A stretch of 64,000 nt of DNA from Rotaria socialis (lineage: Eukaryota > Rotifera > Eurotatoria > Philodinida > Philodinidae), in NCBI GenBank assembly GCA_905331475.1, contig CAJNYU010004323.1:56148-120147 (forward strand), given 5' to 3'. A model generated the notes under the pieces. The model was not told the origin of the DNA, did no database searches, and was given only the letters and a program-made list of their open reading frames with translations. Shown here in pieces: positions 11,280 to 25,369 of the stretch. Position 1 is the first letter of the stretch. Every line of letters starts with the position of its first letter. The translations under genes and the position numbers were made by a program.

Positions 11280-14135
11280 AGTAAAATAAAAGGATCCAAA
11301 TTACGAAGAACAATTTCGCGAACTATTTAAACATAACTTTTTCTCCCTGTGCAATTGTAACAGAATAAACTAAATAACGTTTAATTTCCATTTTGATGCT
11401 CATTGTGTATTTTGCAATCCGAATTTCATATATGAATTAAAGTATCTTGGGAAGCAGATTTTTTTTCTATCCTCCTTCGCAAGCTGAAACGGTCAGGGTA
11501 GCTTTGAGTTGAATAAAAATTGTTCGTAACCGCTTAGCTAGGAATTAAAACTTGATTATACTCGGTTAGTCTTATCTTTGATGACATGAAAAATGAAAGA
11601 GTATTTTGATTGGCTACAGACGAACTTTGTACATGGAAGTGCGTTAATGATGTCAGAGTAGAAATTGTTTTTACAAAAACCACTAATATCAAACGACTGA
11701 TTTCAATTGTTACCTCAATAATACGAATCTCAAGAAAAATGTAAATCCAATGATGAATTCAACAGATCTAAGAAAATTCGATGCTCAAATAAATCAATAG
11801 CAGATTTCTTTTTACGTAATAAAACTATTTTCTGGGACCACAATAATCTCTTCGTACTCAACTAACGAGGAATTTCTTATTCATAAAGGAATAATCATAA
11901 GCAAAACAGCGAAATTGCAAATCGATCAGAGTCAAATTCACTTTAAAGAAAAATACTAAATAAACGAACTTAACAAAGCGATAGTAGATATTAGTTCGAT
12001 CGAACAATTACCATTAAAACATTCACCGATATACCACTAAAATCTATCGAACATTAACAAATCATTGTTTATGAATTTTTTTATCGAGTCATGAGAAACT
12101 GTGCCTTCCTTACATAACTCCGAAAGAAAAAAGCTGAATACAACACTGATCCACATTCACACCTTGTAATTTTATCAGCTGCTATTTTAGTTACATTATA
12201 TTTCAATCAATTATCGGTCTAAAACGAACTGTATTAAAGTATTTCAAAGAGTCGAAGACTGAAAAAGAAAAATTCCTATCATCAAAGAATTTTTAAAAAA
12301 AAGAGAAAATATCACCATCCTTTCAACACATTTTATACATGACCTCTCGTATCGTACTTATAAATGAGAGCATTTCTTTACGAATAACCAAAAACGAAAG
12401 AATATTGAACATTTGCACAAAATTAATTTTACCAATTACTAATAACGATTGAAATTTAATAAAAAAAAAAGCACTGAAAATAATTTTCCAATCGATCTCA
12501 GCATCTCAATATTCACTTCTTGACAATAACGAGAGGCTAAAAGTAGGCGGAACAGAGCATATATGGGATACTACATTAATAGACGTAGGTGGTCAAAGCA
12601 ATCAGAAACTAACTGTGCAAAATGATGTCATTCTCTTATTAACATATTGCTTGTTCGTCGTCTTGTTGTATGACTCATCGAAACAAGAAAAGATAATAGA
12701 TACCAATACGTTGATAATCAAAGATTAAATAACAAAAACATATTGTACACTACTAGCTTAGTTATCTTCGTCTGTCTTATTTGTTTATAGTCGCGCGTGG
12801 CATACTTGTATGCTGTCAAGTGGCTAGCTTGTTGTTCATAAGCTTCCTCCTCGTCTTCTTTCATCTTATCCGCATTGACTATTATCAGCAGGAAAGAAAC
12901 TAATCGATATTGGTCAGAACGAACAAAATATAATTCTCTCGTTGACACTACCAACTAACAATATGCATCCGTGTGTGTGTGTTATGATCTTATTAGCATG
13001 AGTTTAACAATTCATTGAGCTATACACTGATCGCACTACGATGAGATATATAAATATAAATATATTTATAGGAGCGAGAGAACGAAATAGATCGCAACAC
13101 CTGAATAAGACTTGTCAAGGTGCATCGTCTCATCACACTTAACGAAGCTGTTAGTTGTATTCAAATTGTCTTGATACAGATGGTTTATGTGCACATTTTA
13201 GAAAATATTTCGGTGATGCGTCAAATACATAAAAACTATCACCAAACAACGATTGGGATTCTACCAGATTAATTTGCATAATACAAAAAACAACAAACTA
13301 AAACTGCATTACATTAAATCTATGAAAATTTTCATAATTAACGTCTGTTTTTCTGTTTCTTCTATTCACAATAGATCAGCGCTTTCTATGCGATTCCATT
13401 TAATTGATTCATACATACTTTTCATACCTATCAGATAGCCTTTTTGCGATTATCAGAATCTCAAATCAATTTTCGAGCACTTAGCAACATTACATTCGCA
13501 CTCAATTTACATTGACGACCAGTTAGTTCGTTGTCATCATCGGTTCTTATCACAGTTCAGGTCGACGACTTTTTGTTTTATTCATTTATGTGCGAATATA
13601 CATTTAATTCACCTATCGATCACTATTATTCTATTATCCTTGAAAAAAAGAATTCTATTATAAGCTAAAGTGTTCATGCTTCGATGATGCATGCAAGAGA
13701 AAGGCAACAATAATGGAAACGAAACGATAACGATGTCATTCTGTTTGCTTGTTCTTGTTCTTCTTCTCTTCGTAATCAAGAGAGAAACAGATGACACTTA
13801 CAATTATTTTATAACGGATGGCACCACCACCAATTGGCATCGACCAATAGAAAAAGAGAGAAACATAGAGAGAGAGAGAAAGAAAAATGACCCTTGCTGC
13901 GATTTCTCCGATATGCACTATCAGACACATCACTTTCATTATTGCATACATCGACATTTGTTAATAATCAAGCAGACATACAGGTAAGATTCGACATGTG
14001 TCCTTTCTCAAAAGAATAAGAGAAAAAGAAAATGTTGTGTATCTAATTGACTCAATTGAATAAAGGAACTAATGTATTAGCATCGGTTATGTTGTTAATA
14101 TTATGCACCAGCTTTTCTTTTATCACTAGAACGAA
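11280..14135. other. Intergenic, no gene seen
   Basis: AT-rich, with a short GT microsatellite near 12971 and an AT-palindromic stretch near 13047-13071. Open frames at 13691-13987 on either strand are low-complexity and overlap each other, so they were not called. Confidence 0.5.
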
Positions 14136-15509
14136 ATGATGCTTAGTGTACAGCATACAAATATGGATGCAAAGTCGACTAGCGATGAAACATTATCGAC
14201 ATCGATGGTGTCAGAAATTAATGACGAAAAAGAAAATATTCCACTTTGCAGCTATTGTCGAAAATCTTTTGCTAACTATTCAAATTTAAGACATCATATA
14301 CAAATTGTTCATTTAAAAGAAAGCAAATGGGATTGCAGTAAATGCGGAAAGGTAAAAACAAGCTAATTAAATTTAACTGATCTATTTTTTATTATTTTTG
14401 AAGATTTGCTCATCGAAATCGAATCTTAAAGTTCACTTTCGTACACATATTCGCGTTAAACCGTATACGTGCAAATATTGTGAATATGATTGTATGCATC
14501 ATTCGTCAATCAAAGATCATCTAACAAAAAATCATCCAGATAAACCACATACAAGTATTGAACCTGGGTAAGAATTAAAAATTATTTCTCGCGAATGAAA
14601 GATAAACGTCAAAAACACATCTCATAATCGATGAACTGTTATTTTAGAAAATTAAGAGTTAAAAAAGTACACGCGGGATTAAATCGAGAGAGAAAACTAC
14701 TATTCGATTCATTCACACTCTCCGTGTTATAATCGTCTTATTAAAGGTGACTTCTTATTACCACGATCTCATCGTTCATATATAAACTATTTTCATTTCT
14801 GGAAAGATATAAATGATAGAATATCTCTGTATGATCAACACCAACAAGTACATTAAGTTTCGAATTCCCGTAAAAGAATTTCTTTCTTTTGCTCCCGGAA
14901 AATAACATTTCCATTGAATTCAATGCTGTGGATTGTAACGAAGATTTCTTATAGAAAACGTTTTTATTTAGATATAATTATAATTCTCAAGCTGTTCCTG
15001 AACCCGATGAATTCAATGCCGTCGATTTCGATCCAGCAAAATTTGTCGAACAACAAACCCAATGTAAACAACGCCAATCAATTATTGTTGATAATAATGG
15101 CACATTAAAATATACTCAAACAATGACAACAACAACTAAAAACACCTCACATGCAAATAATCATATAACAATAACAAAACCGAAACGTTTTCGTAGCGAC
15201 ACAAATCTACTAGAAACAACTGAAACGTCACCATCAATAACACCATCGTTCCCGTTTCTTGCTCCAACTCCATTTCCATTATGGCCATTTAATCTCTATC
15301 ATCCATCGTATATTCCAGCTATGATGAATGCAATACGTTTATCGTCACTTTCAAATTCAGTCGTACCTCCGATTCACGAAGAAAAACATCCGATTAGAAC
15401 AAATCGAAAATCATTTGAAATTGAAGGAATATTAAATTTATCATTACGTGATAATAAACGTAAAAATCTTTCCGATACAATTTCAAGTGAAGAAGAAGAC
15501 TCGATTTAA
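14136..15509 (+). CDS. C2H2 zinc-finger protein, 305 aa
   Basis: Three exons: 14136-14351, 14404-14567 and 14972-15509; frames join exactly across a 52-bp and a 404-bp intron. Three classical fingers lie at about residues 38-115: CSYCRKSFANYSNLRHHIQIVH, one cysteine short of the printing limit, is finger 1; finger 2 is split by intron 1 (CSKCGK, then ICSSKSNLKVHFRTH); finger 3 is CKYCEYDCMHHSSIKDH with a final NH pair. The rest, about 190 residues, is low-complexity with a proline/phenylalanine patch (PSFPFLAPTPFPLWPF) and an acidic end (SSEEEDSI). It is probably a DNA-binding nuclear regulator. The CxYCxY finger with SSIKDH resembles finger types in the hunchback and REST groups, but I cannot name an orthologue. 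A second ATG at 14163 is an alternative start. Confidence 0.85.
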
Positions 15510-15633
15510 ACTTAGTGTATCATTTTTTCTTTCTTTTTGTTCTATCGCATTTCTGTTTATTATTATTTTTTCTGTATACAAAAAAAGAGAAAGAAATCAG
15601 CAATAAATCACTCACTAAACTTTTCGTTTTGCT

Positions 15634-18600
15634 TTATTTTTTATTCTCTGTTGGTAATAATGCTGATGATTCGTCATCGTCGTCCGGCGGTGAAAATGAT
15701 GGATAAATTAGTATAATTAAAAATGTAGCCAATAAACCAAGGATGAACAATATCGAAATCATTATCCATGTTACTCTTAACAAGGCTCCAGCAAATAACG
15801 GACCAATAACGGCCGCTCCATTGACAAAAATACGCTGTATACCTTGACCAACGCCTTGTTGATCATAGCTCATTTGTTGCATAAATAAACTTGTACTTGT
15901 TACAGCAATAAGCGGCAATGCCAGAATATCAAAACCAACAAATAAAAGAAATACAGGTAAGTATTTTGTTGAGCCAACTTTAGCGAATGGTAAGACAAGA
16001 ACACCAATCAAACAAGCTATACTAAGAAGAGTATAGGCGAACAATAGAATTGTTTGATCATTAATTTTTTTCGTTATAAAGTGTAAGGCAATATAAACAA
16101 GTGTTATTTCAATACCGGCTATAGCGAATACGATTGATACTTCTAAATCTCTCCATCCGAATTGAATATTTGAGAACGGTGTGATGGTTGTTTCAAGTGC
16201 TGTTTGATTAAAGTAGGCAATAAAACAAGTTATTAGAAGAACCTAAAGTAAAGTTTTTTTCATAAAGAAGAGCGAAAATACATTCAGAAAAGAGCCAATA
16301 GATGATGAGAAATATTCCCTAAGAAATTTAAGAACAACGTGAAAAATATTCTAGATAAAAAAAGTTCTTCCAATTGTAAAATTGTTGTTCATTAGAAATT
16401 TTCCAGAGCTGGGCACGTACGGATTTTCTCGAGTACGAGTACCAATACTAATAATTGTGTCCGTAAGACTAGAAGTTTCCAAACTAGTTTGTAAACAATG
16501 TACCTTAATCAGGGTGTCGCGAGCAATCAAGTACTGGGGGATAAGAGGGGGGAGGTGTAACTTATAGAATCCTACTTTCCAAAAATTTTGGAGGGGGAGT
16601 AACCAATGTTGCCATATCTGCCAGATTCTGAAAGTTTTTTTGGGCTTTTTCGGATTTTTTCCATTTTTTTCTGAATTTTTCGGATTTTTTTCTCAATTTT
16701 TCGAATCTTAAGATTTAAATTCCGGATTTTCGAGTTTAACATCTGGCAACATTGGAAGTAGCTTAGCAGATCGTACTTGGTGAGGTATAAGTTTCATTTT
16801 GTGAAAGAAAATGCAAGACAATTTATCGAATACTGGAGAGGGGCTCATCTCTTCATCCTCCCGCTGTCGCGGTACCCCTGGTCTTAATGCTCTGCAACGA
16901 CTAAATATATTTATATGAAGCGAAGAAAGAAAATAGACTGGCATATGGCGATTATTACACGACTATATGTTGTACAAATCTTCAAACATTTGCGCTGATC
17001 GACAAGAGAAGATATTAGTGGTGTGCTTGTCTGTTCAACCAACTTTGTTGAAAAATACAAAGAGATATTCGTGTCATAAAATATGCTTTATCTCAAATTC
17101 GGAAAATAAAATTCCCAAGCCTGAGTACCAGACCCCTCGAGTACGAGTACTTCGAGTATTTTGCCCACCTCTGTTAGAAACTATTACGTTGGGTTGATTC
17201 TTGTTTATTAGTAATTAAAAAACTTTAATATAAATTTGGCTTAACGTTCAGTCATGTAAGTTGTGTGGAAATGGAATTGATTGATTTCAGAGCTGATAGT
17301 AACTAGAAAATCTTCAAAATTTGAATATTACGCTGTAAGAATTGACTCATCCTGGCTAGTGATGTATCGAGACTGAAAATGAAAATTTTCAATTTTTTGT
17401 AGACAAAAGTTGAATCACATATCGCACTGATTTCATCGACGTCTTACTTTGCAGTAAAATGTTCGTTCTACAAGCATCTACATTAAACGAAATCGTACGA
17501 CATTACATATAATCAGAATATCCTCAAGAAATACTCTTTACATCCTTAGTTCTGGCTGAAGCTTTGCGTTAATAGAACATTTTATCTGTTTACAGTCATA
17601 ATGTCAACTCGAAACCCAATCGTTGAACCAAAATAAACTATTAATCTACTCATTAACGCCAATAGAATTGGATTGGTCTTAAAGAAAGAATAGTTTGACA
17701 TTTTAGAAGATTCCCTCGTCATTTAAACTTTCTATAGTTTTAAGTAAATTTTTAAAAATAATTCATATCAATGAGAATAGCTCCAATTCTAGAGATATTG
17801 GAAAGTTCATCGCATATTAGGCGAATAGAAAAGCTTTTTTCCTGAATTCAAACCGAAACAGCGGTCGCTGAGTTATAAGTTACCGTGATCGAGCACAACT
17901 TTTCATGTTACGAATAATTACCACAGCCTTCCTATTATGTAATCAAATATTAATAATCAGTCAAGTGTTAATATTTTAGCTATATAATAATGATCTGTAT
18001 TTTATGTTGACTCTATATCGTCTATTTAATCATCCGTAGCAATGACAGTCTTTCGTTGTCACAATATACAGGTACGACAATAATGAATGCATCTATCCGA
18101 TTCATAATTTCGAGAAAGCTATTCTAAACAGAAAAACATAAACAGTTTCATAAGTCTTGATAAAATGTTGCTCTTTTTATCAACCCCGTCACTCTCAAGT
18201 AAAAAACATTTTTTGAATCTGGCCTATTGCGCTATAGATAGACTCAATAGAACTTTTACAATTTAAAATTCGTACTGTAAATTATGACAAAGCTTTAAAA
18301 AAAAGAGATAAATAAAACTTCTTACATACTATAACTACAGGTTTTCTACATGTAACAGTAGCAGTATTCCATGCATAACTCAATGCTTTCCTATTCCATC
18401 CATCTGATAGTGTTTTTTGTTCACTCTAAAGATTTAAAAAAACAATTAACTTTGTTTTGTTCATATTTCATCTCGAACTTACTGCCGGTTTTGCTACGTC
18501 AAAAAAGAAAAATACTGCATTAACCCATACGGCTATCCATAGAATTGCCATAAAAAGACCCGGAGCATTATGTACTGTTATACTAATACCAGCAAAGTCA

Positions 18601-19451
18601 AAGCTCATGAATTTAAAAGCAATCGTAAAACATGGACCAATAAAAAGACCGATTTGACGACAAGCTAAACAGCAAAACTTGTTTTGCTTTTTAAAACTCT
18701 TTCTTTTTGTATTATTACCTAGTATTTTCGCTAGAAGTTGTGTTCGTGTTTCTGGCGTTGATCTTCTTGAGATTTCGGCTAATATTGGTGGCTAAAAAAT
18801 GCAAACCTAAAAGAAAGCAAATCGTTTTTTCCAAATGTAACTTCCTACCACTAGACCAAGTCCTATACCGGCAACCACTCGACCTATAATAACAAGATAA
18901 AAACTGATGCCAATGAAATAGAGTACATTTCCAATGATTTTAAATCCAACACCGATTAAAACAAGTTTTTTCATCGAAAAACCAATGTCACTTAAATGTC
19001 CAAATACTAAACCAGCAATAGCACCTGAAAGTGCGAAACCCGATAGCAGCGCACCCATGACAATTCCTACAGCGTGCAGATCCGTAAATGTTTTAAGATA
19101 ACCCCAAGCTGTTGGCAAAATGATAGCATAATCAACACCTAGAGGGGGAAAAAGCATTTATATTCAAATTGCTTTTTGAAGTTACATACCGGTTAAAAAA
19201 GCAACAGCACCAATAATCAATAGGGTTGATATTCGTTGTCGACGTTGTACTGGTGTTGATTCACTTTTATCAGAACTTCGAGGACTATCATTGGGTGTGT
19301 GTGGATTCTGGTCGTTGGATTTCATTGGGATCGAATAGGGAGGAGAAGGAGAACGTCGCTCTTTCGACGTTGCATCATTATCTTTTGCTAATAGATTGCC
19401 ACTAGGTGATTCTAATGTAGACTGTGGAGAGTTTACATCATTGATACTCAT
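15634..19451 (-). CDS. Major facilitator superfamily transporter (MFSD8/CLN7-like)
   Basis: Six exons on the minus strand: 19451 to about 19186, about 19136-18845, 18790-18721, about 18665-18483, about 18426-18331 and 16242-15634; all junctions keep frame. The protein starts MSINDVNSPQSTLESP, a serine/proline-rich cytosolic tail of about 80 residues. Membrane segments then begin, with the MFS loop-2 motif GHLSDIGFSMKK and the helix-4 motif GRVVAGIGLGLV. The short exon 3 carries AEISRRSTPETRTQLL, followed by RQIGLFIGPCF and HNAPGLFMAILW. The order matches MFSD8 and the related SPX-type transporters, which sit in lysosomal or vacuolar membranes. The C-terminus has an acidic dileucine-like signal (DDDDESSALLP), consistent with endolysosomal sorting. 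Substrate unknown. Intron 5 is about 2.1 kb and holds transposon copies. Confidence 0.85.
16404..17173. mobile_element. hAT-like miniature element inside an intron
   Basis: Terminal inverted repeats start CAGAGCTGGGCA at 16404 and CAGAGGTGGGCA (reverse complement) ending at 17173. Next inward, both ends share the palindrome-rich CTCGAGTACGAGTAC. CAG-GGTGGGCA termini are typical of hAT elements. TTAGAAA occurs just left (16392) and just right (17174) of the element, as an imperfect target duplication. It contains no transposase, so it is non-autonomous. It sits in the long intron of the MFS gene. Confidence 0.6.
16603..16755. mobile_element. Small nested inverted-repeat element
   Basis: CCAATGTTGCC at 16603 and its reverse complement GGCAACATTGG ending at 16755 flank about 130 bp rich in repeated CGGATTTTT/TTTTTC units. 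CAGATTC and its reverse complement lie inside both ends. It is probably a MITE inserted in the larger hAT-like element. Confidence 0.45.
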
Positions 19452-22400
19452 AATAAATCAAAATAAACGATTTCTAGAACAAAAAACAAATAATAACATG
19501 TTTTGTTTTTATTATACAGTTGATTCACGTTTTTTTCAAGCGTACGATTCACGAAGATTGTTTTACTCTATAAGCGTACAAGTTTTAGTCAAAGAAAAAA
19601 AACATGCCTAAACAAATATATATTTTTAATTATAATTAAAAGGAAATGTATCCTATTTATTCATAGCAACAGTTAAGTTCTATCAATGTGATCTGCTGTC
19701 GTGTAAATTGAAATCACAGAAAACACAATTGGAATTAAGAAACAATTAGAGCTGCAAAATCTCATAAGATAAAATAGAAACAAATATCAGACGATATTTT
19801 AGAATGGCGAACACAACCTGTACGTCTGTCAGATGATAAAATAACAAGAAGAGATGGTCTGGCCTTTTCTTTTCATCGTTCAACCGAATCATAATTGCGG
19901 TGGTAGTGAAAGAGTATGGAGACAAAATAGCATTTTTTTACATATGCATTTTACAATATTTTTCTTGTTCTACGTGTATTATCACCGCGTTGAATGCCGG
20001 TGATGCGTGACATTCTACACATAAAGGAATGCATACAAACATCGACGAATAACGAATGCATTTGTCGCATCGAAGGAAAAAAGTTAAAAGAAACTGCAAG
20101 TAGATAGAAAGAATCACTTGTAATCCTTGTAGATGCAGATAATAAACGCTACGAATCTATTGTTTGATTTGATGAGACAGGTTTTCTCATGCGTACATTT
20201 ATTGCATAAATTTAAACATAATCAAAATCGATAGAAGAAGCAAAATACTTCTATTTTCTCTTGTCAATGGCAAGAATGGAACCATAATTGTTTTCGTTCC
20301 TTCTTTTTTATTGCTCTTACACATAGCGAGAGTGCTTTGAATTAACAAAATAGATATTCATAAGATTCTTGAATGATAAAAACTTACGCATTGGTTTCTA
20401 TTGAATCAAATTCAGATCGAATAGACATAGAATAACGAGGGTGTCTCAATCAACGAAAATAATTGTATAATTGAATAAAAATTGATTGTAAGCGTTTCTC
20501 TGTATAAATGTACCTTTTTTGTGTGTATTAAAGTTAATCAAACTTTTACAGTGTCAGAAATTTTAGATTTATTTATTCTATTATACTCAAGGTTTGCTTG
20601 TGATAAAAAATTAGTAATACTATACAAATTAATATATTTATCTAAGTTTAATTGTCGAGTGTATAATAAAAACCAACTGTCATTTAATTAACACAAGCTA
20701 TGAAGAAGAAGAAGAAGAAAAAACAGTTTACATCGTCAAGTTAGAAATTTTCAATGAAAATAATTTAATTATATGGAATAAATTGGTATGTTGGTGCAAG
20801 GTGTGTGTGTGCATCGATCGGGAACGAGAAAAAAAATGAAAGAATAATCATTTCATATGAACGGAGAAAAAAGTACACAGGTGATTACAGTAAAGTTTGA
20901 CAACTTGTTTGTAGGGATTACATTCACTTAAATTAAGCTTTAAATAATAAGAAAATGTAAACGTGAATAATTGAATTTCTAACATACCTATCTAGGAAAC
21001 AATCGAAGTTCCATTTTTATCAAAGTTAGAAAACAAATAATCATCTAATGTCTAGGCCAATCATATAAAGTTTAGTTTAAATATAATGAGCACAATCAAT
21101 TTAAGTCAACAACAATACTGGGGAAAATACTTCATTCATATCCAAACTATGGCTTAATGTTGCTCGACACACGTACCCAAACAATCATTTATGAGTATAG
21201 AATTTCGATAGTATTCTGAAGTAAGATCCAAACACAAGAGAATTTTATCAGTTTCTTTTTGAATTCATTTCTCGCACCCATGAACTTATGGATGGCCAGC
21301 GTAAATTATGAATTTAAGAAATAACATCAGATGAGCTGCGAAAGCCAAGCATGTTAAAAAATGTCGTATTAATCTCATCAGTCGAATTATGCGATGAGTC
21401 AACAGTTGATCGGATTCATAAATTGTTGTAAAAAAGTTTGACGAGTAGAGAGAATTCACCAAGAATAAATTACATTTAGATTTACAAGCAAAAGCAAATT
21501 GTTGCTCAAATCAATCAAAGAATGTAAAGGAAGCCATAAGATCACATTTGAACATGTACAGATCATTAGAGGAAGGTGAAGGTTCGTTATATCTCCAAAA
21601 ATAAATTATTGAAATCAAAATTTCTGAATAGCCTACTGTTGATGATGTAAAATACTGGCGTAATCAAAGTTTTATTTCTCGGATACATCTAATGCTTTCC
21701 GATTCATACAGAGAATTAATCCACAGACTAAACTCAAGTGTTCAATGTACATTGTGTTCATACATCTCTACATTGTATTCGTATGCGTTCAGATGGAAAC
21801 ATCTTTCTTCCTGAAATTCACCCAGTAGCATTCACTAGCCGATGAATGTATGACTAATTCATTTACACATTTTTAATATATTTTAGAAACTGGATTCTTT
21901 CAGAGTGACTACAGAGGGAAGGAAATGTATTTTTGTTATTCATGGCATGATTAATATACGGTGTCTTTAATGTTTTTACACCGATAGCCATTACTAAAAA
22001 ATATTTTCTACTCCTTCTGTACACGCATCACTTAAATTGAAGATCATGATACATTTTTTCTCCAATATTTAACCGATTATACATGAGGACAGATTATGTT
22101 TTAGTAATTTCTACTTGAATTCAATTAATATTCAAAGTCCCGATATTTTCAAATCCATTATTTAGTCTATTCAATATTTGTGCTTAATATCCGAAACCTT
22201 AAAAGTACAACAGAAATTATTGTTTAATAGAATAATAAAAACTTTATTGTGTATTTATGTACATTTCAAAAGTGAAGAACTATTCATACAAAACGCTTTT
22301 ATGGGTTTATCGTTACGATAAATCAAATGTATTTACAACCAAAGCATGAGTTCACGATCAGTTAATATTGGTGAGTGTTCATCTCTAATATGTAAACAAT

Positions 22401-23890
22401 CTTCACTTGATCAAATCCGGTGTTTTGAAAAAAGGACCAAATTTTTACGCTAGTTTTTACAATCGACTGTCACTTAAATTATGAACATCGTCATATTATA
22501 TAGTTCAATAGATGTTAGATTTCTATTTATATTGCATCTACAAAAGATTATGTTATGATATCAGACATATAAATATAGATTTTTGTTCAGAATTGTATAT
22601 TCTTATGTGTGATTATGTCGATAGATGATATATATGTAGAACGTGAACGTGGTGAAACGTTGTGTTTAGTATTAAAACAAAGTCCTGACGCTATCAACAT
22701 GTTCAATACTATGAATGTTATACACTTCAATTCAACAAAAATAATCTTATAGACAAGCATTTATTATTATCACCAAGGGGGGGGGGGACGGATCCTGATG
22801 GATTTTGGTGGATCCTACTGGATCCTGTTGCTCCTAATAAAGGGTATTAGATTGCACAATAGATTAACTAGAGTGTACGGAAATATATTAAAAGCTGCTT
22901 CAATCTACTAAATACGTCGGAGTCTACCACAATGCACCAAAAACTGATTCGCTTTACAGCAATCTTCAAACAATGTAAACACATGGATCCTGCTGGATTA
23001 GGGGTGTGCAGCTCACGGTCATGAGTGCTGATAAGCGTGAGCGTTTCTTCTCCAAATAAAATATGCAAGAAATCGGTAATAATGAACCCACTTGAGCTAT
23101 ATTCATATAAAAATACATTAGTATTTCATACAGTTTCTTATCTAATATATTCAATCGATGCATCTAAATACTTGTTACTCGATGAATTGACAATAAGCGC
23201 TAGAATAGGCTCATTAAAGTTTTGAAAAGCATAGTTTCCGAATATTTGTTTCTTAAGTTCGTTCAGCTTACTACCGCAAACTACCAAGGAACAAAGCTAG
23301 GATCTTATTATGTATGTCTAGTAGGAGAGTACATTACTATTACCAGTAATAAGTAATAACTGTTATTTCGAATTAATAGTACTAACTAAAAGCCAAGAAA
23401 ATTAATAAAGTAATAAGGAAGAAATAAAGCAATAAAGAACTTGATCCTGGAATCACTTCTATTTATCAATATATTTCTACTTTCTCACCACTAGGACTAC
23501 AACAGCTCTCGGATAGTAGTTCAGATCAAATGAACGAAAGAACTGCTGAAACAGTTCTATTCACTGATTTGTCCACAATCGCTAGATTACTTGCATTCAA
23601 TCACTAGTATTATTTGGGCCGTAATTCAGGGTAACCCATTCGAGCCCTTAGGTCCTATCTAGATGTGATCCCTGTGACTTTTGCATCCTATCTGTAGGTG
23701 GTCCCTGTAAATGTTTTGGATTTACACTGGAACGGTTCCTTTAGTCATTTGAGATCTACTTTAGGGTTGTCCTTATGAATTTTTCGAGTCCGCTAAGAAT
23801 AGTACTTCAAGTTTGAAGATATCACTGCTGGACAGAGTGACACGTTAAAGGGACAATGCTTATATGGGATTGAAAAAGTTACAGAAACTG
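19452..23890. other. Intergenic, no gene seen
   Basis: Long AT-rich stretch. It includes a GAA microsatellite near 20703-20720, a GT run near 20803, and an 11-G run at 22777-22787 followed by clustered GGATCCTGCTGG/GGATCCTACTGG units (22790-22830 and 22983-22997), a small degenerate repeat. No exon with convincing composition is visible. Confidence 0.5.
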
Positions 23891-24673
23891 CTAATAGTTA
23901 CGAATAGGGTTGTGCCCAGACCGAGACTTTCCATCTCCGTCTCAGTTGTCGTGGTCAAGGTTTTGGTCTCGCTCTCTCTCTCACTTGCTCGCGGTTAGCC
24001 TCGGTTCCAGAGAGATGTCATAATATCCACAACTTGGGTATCGAGATGATTACCCAGATAGGATACCCAGTTGGATGGACATCTACGTATCCTCAGAGCT
24101 GAGGAATTTGAGTGCATTTGGTGTAACGAGATTGGGTACCGGAAATTTTCCCACTGTCAGGTCCTACTTCAAACAAATTAATATAAGCCACAATTCAAAT
24201 AACATGCATGTGACGATCCACAACAACGCCAACTACACAGCATGCTACAGTTTCAACCCGATTTCCTTGAGTGATTTTGATGAAAGTCGTAATAAATTGT
24301 TATCAGGTAAAAATGAAGTTCTTCAACGAACATTTACTTGGAATTGCACGCTATCTGCAATGCTCATTAAACAAATCTGTACATATCGATAAAGATTGCC
24401 ATAAAGCTGACTACATGAATACAATAAATTTTAACATAGCATCACGTTTTCTTATTTATAATTATAAAGTCACGTATTTTTACAATAGGGTATCCATTTC
24501 CGATACCCATTCTCGTTACACCAAATGCACTCAAATTCCTCAGCTATGAGGAACATGGGTATTCATTTTAGATATCCGCTTGAATGGATATCGTGACTGG
24601 TATGTCGACGATACCCAGTGTTAGGATATTATGACATCTCTGAAAAAAAGATGATATAATTTGTCAAAAATGT

Positions 24674-25054
24674 ATGTTACCTGTCTTTGATATAGATTCT
24701 GATTATATAATAAATCATCTTTTGAAAAATAATCTACCTATTAAAAAATTGTACAATGACACATTATTACCATTACAACATGTGTTAATTCTTATTTGTT
24801 TGTTTAGTACAATATGTATGACGATGATTTTCGAGAAACCAATTAAACTTTTTCTTATATCAAGTTTATTCGGAATAATATGTTTATTTATTCACAGAGA
24901 ATTTTTTATTGAAGATAAGCCAAACGTTTATTATACATTAATCGCTGCTATTGGCGTATTTTTATTTTCTGTTTTTTTGTTAATCAAAATACTTCTAACA
25001 TTATTAAATATCATCTATTATCATACGATGAAAAACATTTTAAGAAGTGAATAA
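24674..25054 (+). CDS. Hypothetical membrane protein fragment, 126 aa, inside transposon
   Basis: Frame from ATG 24674 to TAA 25054; the same frame is open upstream to about 24650 and reads DDIICQKCMLPVFDIDSD, so the true exon may begin earlier and have been cut by the transposon arm ending at 24646. Three hydrophobic segments (LQHVLILICLFSTICMTMIF, FLISSLFGIICLFI and YYTLIAAIGVFLFSVFLLI) predict membrane spans. The upstream CxxC could be the end of a metal-binding domain. I do not recognise the family. It may be a captured, truncated host gene. Confidence 0.4.
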   Translation: MLPVFDIDSDYIINHLLKNNLPIKKLYNDTLLPLQHVLILICLFSTICMTMIFEKPIKLFLISSLFGIICLFIHREFFIEDKPNVYYTLIAAIGVFLFSVFLLIKILLTLLNIIYYHTMKNILRSE

Positions 25055-25369
25055 TAACGTTCCATCTCATGAACGATGTTCATTGGAAAAAGGTAAGAAT
25101 TAATAATTATGTAAAAAATCCCTGATTTGATTTTTCATTTAGATTTGCTAGTCAATTTCAACGATAGACTCATTAATCTCTACCTATTATTGTGTGTATT
25201 CGAACATTTAACACTTAAACATAAATAAAATAAAATACGTTTTGAATATTTTCATGTAAATATCTGTACTTGTTTTCTGCTTTTTTGTTTTGCAATAAAT
25301 ATATACAATAATATTTTATAAACTTAATTCAATGTTATTAATTTCCTATTTTAGTAGACTAACACATTT

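Noticed and set aside
12971..12982. Short GT, GA and GAA microsatellites (here and at 20703, 31061, 37853)
   Set aside because: Ordinary simple repeats without special context.
13691..13987. Overlapping frames on both strands
   Set aside because: Low-complexity sequence rich in GAGA and leucine codons; neither frame has gene-like context.
22615..22750. 45-codon frame MSIDDIYVERERGETLCL
   Set aside because: Short, no splice continuation or homology recognised; could be chance.
24075..24392. 105-codon frame on the plus strand
   Set aside because: It lies in and beyond the left arm of the MULE-like element; the inverted arm encodes the same words in reverse, so it is repeat DNA.
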